From a bacterium (GTDB lineage Bacteria; Actinomycetota; Acidimicrobiia; Spongiisociales; ZC4RG35): DNA of 64,000 nucleotides. The stretch covers positions 1-64,000 of the forward strand of contig JAPPLW010000103.1 in NCBI GenBank assembly GCA_028819345.1, given 5' to 3'. Below the pieces are notes generated by a model. That model saw only the letters and a program-made list of their open reading frames with translations, made no database searches and had not been told where the DNA came from. Shown one piece after another: positions 38,691 to 47,764 of this stretch (position 1 is the stretch's first letter; each line of letters opens with the position of its first letter). Both the position numbers and the translations under genes were made by a program.

Positions 38691-40022
38691 ATGAGTCCCC
38701 CGGCCGATGAGATGATTGATCGCTACACGCTTCCGGAGATGGCCGAGTTGTGGTCGGCTGAACGGCGCCTGGCCACTTGGAAGAAAGTGGAGGAATTGGC
38801 GCTGGAAGCCTGGGTGGAGGCGGGAGTGGCGCCCGCCGCGGCCGTGAGGGCAATCCGGAACGCGCCGGTTCCCACACCGGAGCAGGTCGCTGAGCGGGAG
38901 GCGATCATCAATCATGATCTAGCCGCATTTGTCGACGTCCTGGCGGCTGGCATGGAGGAGGGAGGGGAGTGGGTCCACTACGGGCTGACCTCGTCGGATG
39001 TGGTCGACACCGCCTCCGGTGTGATCATGGGGGAGGCGGCCGGTTTGTTGATCGGCCAAGTCGAACGGCTCTTTTCGGTGGTCAAGGAGGCGGCCCTGGC
39101 GCACCGGGACACCCTGATGCTGGGTCGCACCCACGGCATGTGGGCCGAGCCCACCTCCTGGGGCCTCAAATTGGCGAACTGGGCCTTTCAGCTGGCCAGG
39201 GACCATGAACGGCTCAGCGCTGCCCGCCAGGCGGTGGCGGTGGGCAAGGTGAGCGGCGCGGTGGGCACCTATGCGCAATGTCCCCCGGCTGTGGAAGAGT
39301 ACGTTTGCCGGAGGCTTGGCATCGGTTCGGAACCGGCCTCCACCCAGGTGACCGCCCGGGATCGTCACGCCCAGTTGCTGGGAGCCATCGCTTTGGCCGG
39401 GGCTTCCCTGGAGCGTTTCGCCACCGAGGTCCGCCTGCTGCAACGCAACGAGGTGGGAGAGGTGGCGGAGGGATTCCGGCCCGGCCAGAAGGGATCTTCG
39501 GCCATGCCCCACAAGAGGAACCCGATCACCTCGGAGAGAATGGTCGGCATGGCGCGGCTGCTACGGGGGTACTCCACCGCCGCACTCGAGAATGTGGCGC
39601 TGTGGCATGAGCGGGACATCAGCCATTCCTCGGTCGAGCGGGTGATCATACCCGACGCCTGCACCGTCCTCCATTACATGCTGGTGACCTTCACCCGGCT
39701 GATGGTGCGCCTGGAGGTGAACGCGGCGAGGATGAGATCCAATCTCGATTCAACCGGAGGCCTGGTGGTCAGCGGCGCGCTTCTGTCGGAGTTGATCCAG
39801 CAGTCCGGCCTCAGCCGGGACGACGCCTACCGGATCGTGCAGCGAAACGCTGCGGCGGTGCTCGACGGCGGCGGCGTCCTGTGGGAGAAGTTGGCCGCCG
39901 ACCCTGACGTGACGGTCCCGGCCGACCGGCTGAAAGAGGTCTCCGACCCGATGAGATTCCTGGCTGAGACCTCGGTGGTATTCGGACGGCTCCGCTCTGT
40001 GACCCTACGCCCCACGGATTGA
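38691..40022 (+). CDS. purB: Adenylosuccinate lyase
   Basis: YGLTSSDVVDTA; GRTHGMWAEPTSWGLK; GSSAMPHKRNPITSERMVG signature. Confidence 0.96.
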   Translation: MSPPADEMIDRYTLPEMAELWSAERRLATWKKVEELALEAWVEAGVAPAAAVRAIRNAPVPTPEQVAEREAIINHDLAAFVDVLAAGMEEGGEWVHYGLTSSDVVDTASGVIMGEAAGLLIGQVERLFSVVKEAALAHRDTLMLGRTHGMWAEPTSWGLKLANWAFQLARDHERLSAARQAVAVGKVSGAVGTYAQCPPAVEEYVCRRLGIGSEPASTQVTARDRHAQLLGAIALAGASLERFATEVRLLQRNEVGEVAEGFRPGQKGSSAMPHKRNPITSERMVGMARLLRGYSTAALENVALWHERDISHSSVERVIIPDACTVLHYMLVTFTRLMVRLEVNAARMRSNLDSTGGLVVSGALLSELIQQSGLSRDDAYRIVQRNAAAVLDGGGVLWEKLAADPDVTVPADRLKEVSDPMRFLAETSVVFGRLRSVTLRPTD

Positions 40023-40064
40023 CCGCCGGTTGACGGGCTACCCCAGCCGGGGTCCTTAAAGAGG

Positions 40065-40098
40065 GTTTCGGCTGGCGGGAGGACCCACCAGCCGAAAC
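40065..40098. terminator. Hairpin between convergent purB and proX-like genes
   Basis: GTTTCGGCTGG (40065-40075) / CCAGCCGAAAC (40088-40098), perfect 11-bp stem. Confidence 0.7.
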
Positions 40099-40125
40099 AG
40101 TCGATTACTTACAGATTGGGATCAG

Positions 40126-41064
40126 CTACCCGCGGGCGATCTCCAGCCAACTGTCGACCCGGTCGCGGTTGGATGCGATCCAGGCCTCGGCGTCGGCCTG
40201 CACATCGGCGTCGGAGTACTCGTCCGCGGCGGCCATCTTGGCATTCTGAGCGGCGATGTCGCTCAACGGAATCGCCACCACCTCCAGGAGACGGCGGATA
40301 TCCGGGTTGTCATCCAAGAAGTTGGTGTTGGCCACGGCCCGGATGTCGTTTACGCCGTGCTCGTACACCCACACCGCGTTGTCGCCGTCCACCAGGGAGT
40401 CGGCGGTCCAGTTGGGCGTGTAGGCGTAGAACAGCACCGACTCACCGGCATTCACCCGGTCGATGACGCCTCGGACCAGGTCGTCGTAGTTACCCACGAT
40501 CTGTTCCACGTTGGCGCCCCAACTCTCGTCGGCGATCAGGTCGTTGATCCAGGTGTTGCATCCCCATCCGGCGTTGCATCCGATCAGGTCGGCCTTGCCG
40601 TTGCCGTTGGCGTCGAAGACACCGGCATTGGCGGCTACGTCAGCCATGGACGTGATCCCCAGCCGGTCGGCGGTGGCCTTGTCGACCATCCAGCCCTCGA
40701 CGCCCCCCTTGGCTACTTCATAGCCGACGGGTTCGATCGGGAGATCCACCGCTTGGCCGGTGACGTTCTCTCCTTCCAGGAAGATGTCGTGGTTCGGGAA
40801 CCATCCGTTGGCCCACAGGTCGTACTGCCCGGCGGCCAGGGCCGGATAGAAGGAAAATGGCTGCAACTCTGCCAACGCGGGATCGGTGACCTCGTGTCCG
40901 AGTTCTGCGATCAACTGAGCGTAGATGGCGGCCTGCATGTGACCGGAGCCCCAATCGGCCCGAGCAATCGTCACGGGTCGATCTTGGCCGTCGGTGGCGC
41001 AGGCGGAGAGCACCAGCACGAACGCCGCGAGGGCGGCGATCAGTACATTCGTTCTCTTGATCAT
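40126..41064 (-). CDS. Glycine betaine-type substrate-binding protein (ProX/OpuAC), lipoprotein
   Basis: LVLSACATDGQ lipobox; RADWGSGHMQAAIYAQLI..LWANGWFP..GCNAGWGC..FYAYTPNWT; ATGA overlap with BCCT stop. Confidence 0.9.
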   Translation of the reverse strand: MIKRTNVLIAALAAFVLVLSACATDGQDRPVTIARADWGSGHMQAAIYAQLIAELGHEVTDPALAELQPFSFYPALAAGQYDLWANGWFPNHDIFLEGENVTGQAVDLPIEPVGYEVAKGGVEGWMVDKATADRLGITSMADVAANAGVFDANGNGKADLIGCNAGWGCNTWINDLIADESWGANVEQIVGNYDDLVRGVIDRVNAGESVLFYAYTPNWTADSLVDGDNAVWVYEHGVNDIRAVANTNFLDDNPDIRRLLEVVAIPLSDIAAQNAKMAAADEYSDADVQADAEAWIASNRDRVDSWLEIARG

Positions 41065-42830
41065 GACTGGTCACCTCCTCTTCCCAGCCTCTCAAGCAAG
41101 CCGCTGTGCTGGGCCTTGAAGATGGCCTCGTCGTAGTGACTCTCCAAGAGGTCGAGTTCTTCGTCGAAGGCCTTCTTGAGGCTCCACAGCATGATGAGAA
41201 GCACGAACAGGAATGGCAGCCCGGTGGCCACGGCGGCCGTTTGGAGTGCCGATAGGCCACCTCCCAACAGCAACACGCATGCGACGAGGCCCTCCATGCA
41301 CGCCCAGAAAACCCGCTGGGGCTTGGGCGAGTCGAGCTTTCCTCCAGAGGTGAGGTGATCCACGACCAGAGACCCGGAGTCCGACGAGGTAACGAAGAAC
41401 GAAACCAACAGCAAGATGCCCACTATCGAGACGAAGAAGGTCCATGGGAAGGCCTCCAACATCACGAACAGGGCGGTGGCCACGTTCTCGTTCACCGCGG
41501 TGGCAACGTCCAGTTCACCGGTCATCTGCAGATTCATGGCCGCTCCGCCGAACACCGCGAACCACAGGAAGCACAGGAGGCAGGGGAGGACGATCACACC
41601 GATGATCATCTCCCTCACCGAGCGTCCCTTGGAGATTCGGGCGATAAACATGCCGACGAAGGGAGACCAGGAGATCCACCATCCCCAGTAGAAGATGGTC
41701 CACCACTGCTGCCACTGGGTGTCGATCAACGCTGCGTTCCAGAACGAGAACTCCGGCAGGATCTGGATGTAGACGCCGATGCTCTCAACGTACAGCGACA
41801 GGACCAACAGGGTCGGTCCCACCAACATCACGAACAGCAGGAACGCTGCGGCCAGATAGACGTTGAGCTGGCTGAGCCTCTTGACCCCTGCATCCAGACC
41901 TGCAACCACCGAGATGGTCGCCAGCCCGGTAATGAAGGCGATCAGGAGGATCTGGAACCCGGTGCCCTCCGGGAGGCCGAAGAGCTTGTGCAGTCCCGCA
42001 GCAGCCTGTCCGGCGCCGAATCCCAGTGAGGTGGCGAGCCCGAAGAGGGTGGCCACCACCGTCAGGATGTCGATGGCGTTGCCCCATCCGCCGTAGATCC
42101 TCGGACCGAGAATCGGATAGAAGACCGAGCGGAAGGTCAGTGGCAGGCCGCGGTTGTAGGCGAAGAACCCCAGGGCCAGGGCTACCAGGCCGTACAGCGC
42201 CCATCCGTGGATCCCCCAGTGGAGGTAGGATGTCGCCAGCGCTCCTCGGGCCGCGCCCGCTGACAGGGGCTCGACGTCGAAGAGGGGAGGCGGCGCCGTC
42301 AGGTGATAGATCGGCTCTGCGACGCCCCAGAACATCAACCCGATGCCGAGACCGGCGGAGATCAACATTGCGTACCAGGCGCCCGTGGAGAACTCGGGAA
42401 GGGCCCCTGGACCTCCTAGTCGGATCTTGCCGTATCTCCCTAACGCAAAGTAGAGAGCGGCGCCGATAAAGATGTTGAACGCGATGATGTACAGCCAACC
42501 CACCTTCTCGTTGATGAAGGTGAGAATGGTGCCGAACACATCAGCGGCCGACTCCGGGAACAACAAGGTCCAAGCGATGAACAGCAGCAGGAAGCCTGCC
42601 GCGTAGAACGTCACCTGGGGGTGGATGTCGAATCCCCACTTGACAATGTTCTTGTCACCGGGTTCCCGGTCGGCCACCTCGGGATAGAAATCGATGTCGG
42701 GATCGACTTGGAGGCCTTCGAACTGGGGTCGATTACGGATGGCCTCCGCGCGGCGGCGCTCCTCATCCTCTTCCCAGTCCTCGTAGGCCTCGGCGATCTG
42801 AGTGAGATCGAGATCTTCTTTCTCAGACAT
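41061..42830 (-). CDS. BCCT-family betaine/carnitine/choline transporter
   Basis: GLGIGLMFWGVAEPIYHL; WTIFYWGWWISWSPFVGMFIARISKGRSVRE; SDSGSLVVDHLTSGG; RBS AAAGGAG before ATG. Confidence 0.95.
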   Translation of the reverse strand: MSEKEDLDLTQIAEAYEDWEEDEERRRAEAIRNRPQFEGLQVDPDIDFYPEVADREPGDKNIVKWGFDIHPQVTFYAAGFLLLFIAWTLLFPESAADVFGTILTFINEKVGWLYIIAFNIFIGAALYFALGRYGKIRLGGPGALPEFSTGAWYAMLISAGLGIGLMFWGVAEPIYHLTAPPPLFDVEPLSAGAARGALATSYLHWGIHGWALYGLVALALGFFAYNRGLPLTFRSVFYPILGPRIYGGWGNAIDILTVVATLFGLATSLGFGAGQAAAGLHKLFGLPEGTGFQILLIAFITGLATISVVAGLDAGVKRLSQLNVYLAAAFLLFVMLVGPTLLVLSLYVESIGVYIQILPEFSFWNAALIDTQWQQWWTIFYWGWWISWSPFVGMFIARISKGRSVREMIIGVIVLPCLLCFLWFAVFGGAAMNLQMTGELDVATAVNENVATALFVMLEAFPWTFFVSIVGILLLVSFFVTSSDSGSLVVDHLTSGGKLDSPKPQRVFWACMEGLVACVLLLGGGLSALQTAAVATGLPFLFVLLIMLWSLKKAFDEELDLLESHYDEAIFKAQHSGLLERLGRGGDQS

Positions 42831-43112
42831 ACGAACTCCTTTCTACTCGTGGATCAACCATTCTCGCCTCCTTCCGTTGTCTTCTCTACTTCACTACCAC
42901 CCGCAACGAACGATCTCCAGCAAACCTCAGCCGTGACGGTGGGGATTGGTATTTCCCAGCAACCCTACTTATGAACCTTCGGGCGCGTCGCAAAAAGCGG
43001 CGAATCTTTTTTCTTGTTTCACCTGGTGGAATGACATTCATTTTCAGGACGCAGAAGGAGCATTTGCATATCGCCTTGCTACCCTTTGGCCCAGCCCACC
43101 CGGACACCTTTC

Positions 43113-45197
43113 ATGCGCAGAATCTCCATAGTTGTCTTGGGAATACTTTCAGTAGTGCTTTTTTCTCCGCTGGCCGCGGCTATTGCCCAGGTCGAGTCGG
43201 AGGAGGACAGTGCTGAAAAACAAACGGTGCGGATGGCTCGGGCCACCTGGGATACGGGCTGGTTCCAAGCCGAGGTTTATCGCCTCCTGATCCAGCGGCT
43301 CGGGTATCAGGTCGAGGGACCTGTCACCATGGACAATGACGAATTCTACGAAGCCGTGGCGGTGGGCAAGGTGGACCTGTGGGCCAACGGATGGTTCCCG
43401 ACACAGGACGTCTTCATTCAAGAGGACCACGTGGAATTGGTGGGAACTCAAGTGGACGATGGGGCCCTGCAGGGATACTTCGTGGACAAGGCGACCGCAG
43501 AAGCTCACGGAATCACCAATCTGGGTGACTTGTCCTCTCCCGAGATTGCCGCGCTGTTCGATGAGGATGGGGACGGAATGGCCGACCTGACCGGGTGCGA
43601 GCCCTCGTGGGGTTGTGCGGCGATCATTGATCACCACCTGGAGGCATACGGCTTGAGAGACACGATCGAGCAGGTTCAGGGCACCTATTCACCCTCGATC
43701 AGGGCGACCTTCGATCGGTATCGGTCCGGGCAACCGGTCCTCTTCTACACATGGACGCCCAACTGGACGGTTGGCAAGTTGCAGCCTGGCGTGGACGTGA
43801 TCTGGCTCGAGACGCCCTTCCCCTCACTGCCCGCGGAACAGGCTGCCTACCTGGACCGGACCACGATCGCCGGGATCCCGGGATGCGCCAACGATCCCTG
43901 CCACGTCGGTTGGCCTCCCAATGACATACGGGTGGTGGCCAACACCCGGTTCCTGGAAGCCAATCCCTCCATCCGGAGGTTGTTGGAGCAGGTGGTGATA
44001 CCACTGGGAGACATCTCCGCTCAGAACGCCTTGATGGTGGCCGACGAAGGGGATCCCGAGGACATCCGCCGCCATGCTGAGGAATGGGTGGACGCCAATC
44101 AGGTAACCGTGGAGGGCTGGATAGAGGCCGCGGACCCGGAGGCGGTGGGACTGGAAGACACCGGCGGCGCCATCTCGGCGGCCGGGGGCAGGCTGGCGGT
44201 GGCCGCACGCATCCTCCCACCGTTCGTGATCTATGACGACCGCTCCTACAGCGGTTTCGAGGTGGAGTTGGCGCATCTCCTGGCCGCCCGGCTGGGGATG
44301 GAGGTCGACATCTACGCGGTGGATACAGTGGCCAAGCAGATCGATGACATCGACCGCGGCGTTGCGCGAGTGGCCCTCGGGGGAGTGGCGATCACCGAAT
44401 CCAGGGAGCGGCTGGTCGATTTCTCGTTGCCGGTGCTCAACGCCGGGCTAACCATCATGGCGCCCAGCGAAGCGAACCGGAACCTCGGCGATCGGATCCT
44501 GCTGTTCCTCAGGGCCATCATCTCCTCGGACCTTCCCTGGTTGTTGATGGTGTTCGGGGTGGCGGTGCTGGTCTCCGCCCATGTGATCTGGTGGTTGGAG
44601 CGCCATCACAACGCCGACTTCGCCGTGCCCTACCGCAAGGGAATCTGGGATTCGTTCTACTGGTCGGTGGTGACCATGAGTACCGTCGGTTATGGCGACA
44701 AGGTGGCCAGGGGCGACAAGGGGAGGGTGTTCGCCCTGATCTGGATAGCCCTGGGAACACTGGTGTTCGCCAGTTTCACCGCTTCCATCGCCTCTTCCCT
44801 GGCGGTAAGCGAACTGCGTGCGGAGATCGCCGGGCCCTCCGACCTGCCCGGTCAACGGGTTGCCACGGTCTCCCAAACGGCCGGGGCAGCCTACCTGTCC
44901 GCCATAGGGGTGGGGCCGGTGCTGGTGGAGGACATCGGGGAGGCATACTCGCTGCTACAGGCGGGTGACGTAGATGCGATTGTATTCGACGCTCCCGTGC
45001 TCCACTTCCATGCTTCCCGGGAGGGAGGCGGCGAGGTGGCGACAGTTGGGCCCGACTTCGAACAGGTCCAGTACGGGTTGGCGCTGAGCCAGGCCGATGC
45101 CGACTTCCGCGAACAGGTGAACCTGGCCCTGTTGGACCTCATCGAGAGCGGCGTCTACCGCCAACTCCACGATCGGTGGTTCGGTCCCTTGGGCTGA
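43113..45197 (+). CDS. Fusion: ProX/OpuAC-type betaine-binding domain + GluR0-like ligand-gated ion channel (SBP_bac_3 halves flanking TM-P-TM with TVGYGD filter)
   Basis: Signal peptide; N-domain RATWDTGWFQAEVYRLLI..LWANGWFP..GCEPSWGC..FYTWTPNWT; then RLAVAARILPPFVIYDDRSYSGFEVELAHLLAARLGMEV; TM1 WLLMVFGVAVLVSAHVIWWLE; filter TMSTVGYGD (44673-44699); TM2 VFALIWIALGTLVFASFTASIASSLAV; S2 half to the C-terminus. Confidence 0.92.
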   Translation: MRRISIVVLGILSVVLFSPLAAAIAQVESEEDSAEKQTVRMARATWDTGWFQAEVYRLLIQRLGYQVEGPVTMDNDEFYEAVAVGKVDLWANGWFPTQDVFIQEDHVELVGTQVDDGALQGYFVDKATAEAHGITNLGDLSSPEIAALFDEDGDGMADLTGCEPSWGCAAIIDHHLEAYGLRDTIEQVQGTYSPSIRATFDRYRSGQPVLFYTWTPNWTVGKLQPGVDVIWLETPFPSLPAEQAAYLDRTTIAGIPGCANDPCHVGWPPNDIRVVANTRFLEANPSIRRLLEQVVIPLGDISAQNALMVADEGDPEDIRRHAEEWVDANQVTVEGWIEAADPEAVGLEDTGGAISAAGGRLAVAARILPPFVIYDDRSYSGFEVELAHLLAARLGMEVDIYAVDTVAKQIDDIDRGVARVALGGVAITESRERLVDFSLPVLNAGLTIMAPSEANRNLGDRILLFLRAIISSDLPWLLMVFGVAVLVSAHVIWWLERHHNADFAVPYRKGIWDSFYWSVVTMSTVGYGDKVARGDKGRVFALIWIALGTLVFASFTASIASSLAVSELRAEIAGPSDLPGQRVATVSQTAGAAYLSAIGVGPVLVEDIGEAYSLLQAGDVDAIVFDAPVLHFHASREGGGEVATVGPDFEQVQYGLALSQADADFREQVNLALLDLIESGVYRQLHDRWFGPLG

Positions 45198-45258
45198 GGG
45201 GACTGTCATCGGCGTATTCCGTTGCCCCTAGTCGCCGGTAACTGGTAGCCTCCTCCCT

Positions 45259-45921
45259 ATGTCATGGCGCAGGAAGCCCACCACTCTGCCCGATAGGGAA
45301 ACGGCGCTAGCCGGCCGGGAGACTCCCCTTTCAGTACCTGAATTCCACTTTGTCACCGGTGCTCGCATCACGCCGCCCTTCCCGGAAGGATCCGAGGTCA
45401 TCTGGTTCGGAATGGGGTGCTTCTGGGGCGCCGAGCGGATGTTCTGGCAAACCGAAGGCGTGTACTCCACCGCAGTGGGGTACGGCGGCGGAGTCACCCC
45501 CAACCCCACTTATGAAGAGGTGTGCTCGGGAATGACCGGTCACACCGAGTTGGTGCAGGTTGTATACCTGCCGGGAGAGATCGATCTCGATGTGCTCATG
45601 GCCGTTTTCTGGGAGGGTCATGATCCCACCCAGGGGATGAGACAGGGGAACGACTACGGGACCCAGTATCGCTCCGCGGTCTATGTCTCCCGCCCGGAGC
45701 AGTTGCCGGCGATCTGGGAGAGCCTCGAGGCCTATCAGACGGAATTGCACAAGAACGGATACGACCTGGTCACCACCGAGATCGGTGAAGGGAAGTCCTT
45801 CTACTACGCGGAGGACTACCACCAGCAGTATCTGGCCAAGAACCCCTGGGGGTACTGCGGCATCGGGGGCACGGGAGTCTCATACTGCACCCCTGCCCAG
45901 GCACAGTCCGCCACCGGTTAG
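45259..45921 (+). CDS. msrA: Peptide-methionine (S)-S-oxide reductase
   Basis: [54 protein letters not shown]. Confidence 0.95.
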   Translation: MSWRRKPTTLPDRETALAGRETPLSVPEFHFVTGARITPPFPEGSEVIWFGMGCFWGAERMFWQTEGVYSTAVGYGGGVTPNPTYEEVCSGMTGHTELVQVVYLPGEIDLDVLMAVFWEGHDPTQGMRQGNDYGTQYRSAVYVSRPEQLPAIWESLEAYQTELHKNGYDLVTTEIGEGKSFYYAEDYHQQYLAKNPWGYCGIGGTGVSYCTPAQAQSATG

Positions 45922-45934
45922 GCCGCGGAGCGCG

Positions 45935-47080
45935 GTGAAGGAGTCCCTTCGCTCCCAGGTCCCTCCGTTCTATGTGATGGAGGTGATGAAGGCGGCCGCC
46001 CTGCGGGAGGCGGGTGGCGGAGACGTCCTTCACCTGGAGGTTGGTCAACCCATGACGCCGGCTCCCTCCCGGGTGTTGGAGGCCGCCCGGAAAGGCCTGA
46101 TCGAGGACCGCCTGGGATACACGGCCGCGACCGGCCTGGGGACCCTGCGGGAGAGAATCGGTCGCTTCTATCAGGATCGGTACGGCCTGGACGTGTCGCC
46201 GGATCGGGTGGTGCTGACAATCGGGGCCTCCGCCGGGTTTGTCCTGGCCTGCCTGGCGCTCTTCGATCCCGGCGATCGGGTGGCGATGACGGTGCCAGGC
46301 TACTCGGCCTACCGCAACGTGCTCTCTGCTCTGGGCTTGGAGTTGGTGGAGGTGCGGGTGGACGCCGAGACCCGTTTCGTTCCCTCGACGGAACGTTTGG
46401 AGGTGGCCGGTCCGCTGGACGGGTTGGTGGTGGCGAGTCCGTCCAACCCGACCGGGGTCACCCTCACCCCCGAAGAGTTGAGCTCGGTGGTGGACTTCTG
46501 CGAGACCTCGGGGACTGTCCTGATCAGCGACGAGATCTATCACGGGATTCACTACGGGGGGCGGGCCGCCAGCGCGCTCGAGTTCAGCGATGCGCCGGTG
46601 GTGGTGCAGAGCTTCTCCAAGTATTTCTCGATGACCGGGTGGCGCCTGGGGTGGCTGGTGGTGCCCCCCGAGATATTCCGTCCTGTGGAACGACTCTCCC
46701 AAAACCTGTTCATCGCGCCGCCCACCGTCTCTCAGTTGGGGGCCTTGGAGGCCTTCGACTGCACCGGGGAGCTGGACGCGATCGTCACAGCCTACGCCGA
46801 GAGCAGGGAGATACTGGTAGCCGGTTTGGCGGAGGCCGGGATTACCCGGATCGCTCCGCCCGACGGGGCGTTCTACGTCTACGCCGACATCTCCCATCTG
46901 GGCATGGACTCTCCCACCCTGTGCGCCCGTTGGTTGACCGAGATTGGAGTTGCGGTCACTCCCGGAATCGACTTCGATCCCGAGCAGGGAGATCGCTGGG
47001 TCCGTTTCTCGTACTCGGAGTCCACTGGCGATATCGCCGAGGCGGTCCGCCGCCTCAAGAAGTGGTCCGGTCTGCGCTAG
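45935..47080 (+). CDS. PLP-dependent class I/II aminotransferase
   Basis: GYTAATGLGTLRERI; ASPSNPTGVTL; SFSKYFSMTGWRLGWLV; GTG start at 45935. Confidence 0.92.
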   Translation: MKESLRSQVPPFYVMEVMKAAALREAGGGDVLHLEVGQPMTPAPSRVLEAARKGLIEDRLGYTAATGLGTLRERIGRFYQDRYGLDVSPDRVVLTIGASAGFVLACLALFDPGDRVAMTVPGYSAYRNVLSALGLELVEVRVDAETRFVPSTERLEVAGPLDGLVVASPSNPTGVTLTPEELSSVVDFCETSGTVLISDEIYHGIHYGGRAASALEFSDAPVVVQSFSKYFSMTGWRLGWLVVPPEIFRPVERLSQNLFIAPPTVSQLGALEAFDCTGELDAIVTAYAESREILVAGLAEAGITRIAPPDGAFYVYADISHLGMDSPTLCARWLTEIGVAVTPGIDFDPEQGDRWVRFSYSESTGDIAEAVRRLKKWSGLR

Positions 47081-47104
47081 CCGGAGATCTGTAGAGTTGC
47101 GGTC

Positions 47105-47515
47105 GTGAGCGACCGTTCCGTGCTGGGTGTTGGCGGGGGCTTTGCTGAGTTGGCGGGAATCGTTCTCGACGAGTCGTCGTCGTCAAGGGTGCGCGGGCAC
47201 GTGGAAGCGGGGGAGGAGCACCATCAACCGTTCGGCATGGTGAACGCGGGACTTCACACCACCATGGTGGAGACTCTCGCCTCGGTCGGCGCTTTCATCT
47301 GGGCACAAGAACAAGGAATGATGGCGGCGGTCGGCGTCCACAATGCCACCGATTTCTTCCGCTCGCATCGGCTCGGAAGGTTGAATGGGGAAGCCACCCC
47401 CATTCACCAGGGCCGTAGCCAACAGGTCTGGCAGGTGACGATAACCCGCGCCTCGGACGGGAAGATGGTCGCCCAGGGTCGTTTGCGTCTCCAGAACCTG
47501 GATCAGATTCGTTGA
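47105..47515 (+). CDS. PaaI-like hotdog thioesterase
   Basis: HHQPFGMVNAGLHTTMVETLASVGAF; GTG start. Confidence 0.82.
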   Translation: MSDRSVLGVGGGFAELAGIVLDESSSSRVRGHVEAGEEHHQPFGMVNAGLHTTMVETLASVGAFIWAQEQGMMAAVGVHNATDFFRSHRLGRLNGEATPIHQGRSQQVWQVTITRASDGKMVAQGRLRLQNLDQIR

Positions 47516-47764
47516 GACCCCCCCTACGGGCTGGAGCAGAGGTTCGCGAATTAACTCTCCGTTTTCCGGACTTGACCGGGTTCGAATGATTATTGTCCGG
47601 ATATCGGATAGAGATTCCGGTAAACGGGCATTTCGATCAGAGGGTCCCGCCTGGCAGCGTCAGGTGGGGCAGTTCTTTCGAGATTGACTGAGAACGAATA
47701 GAGAAGCGTGACCCTATGTCCATCCTCTTTAGGTGGCGAGGGTCCGGAAGGAGAAGGCAGGTAT

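Noticed and set aside
43113-45197. Possibility that the SBP-channel fusion is an assembly chimera or frameshift merge
   Set aside because: Single continuous frame, both domains complete, and the N-domain is paralogous to the neighbouring SBP; kept as a finding but should be confirmed from reads or relatives.
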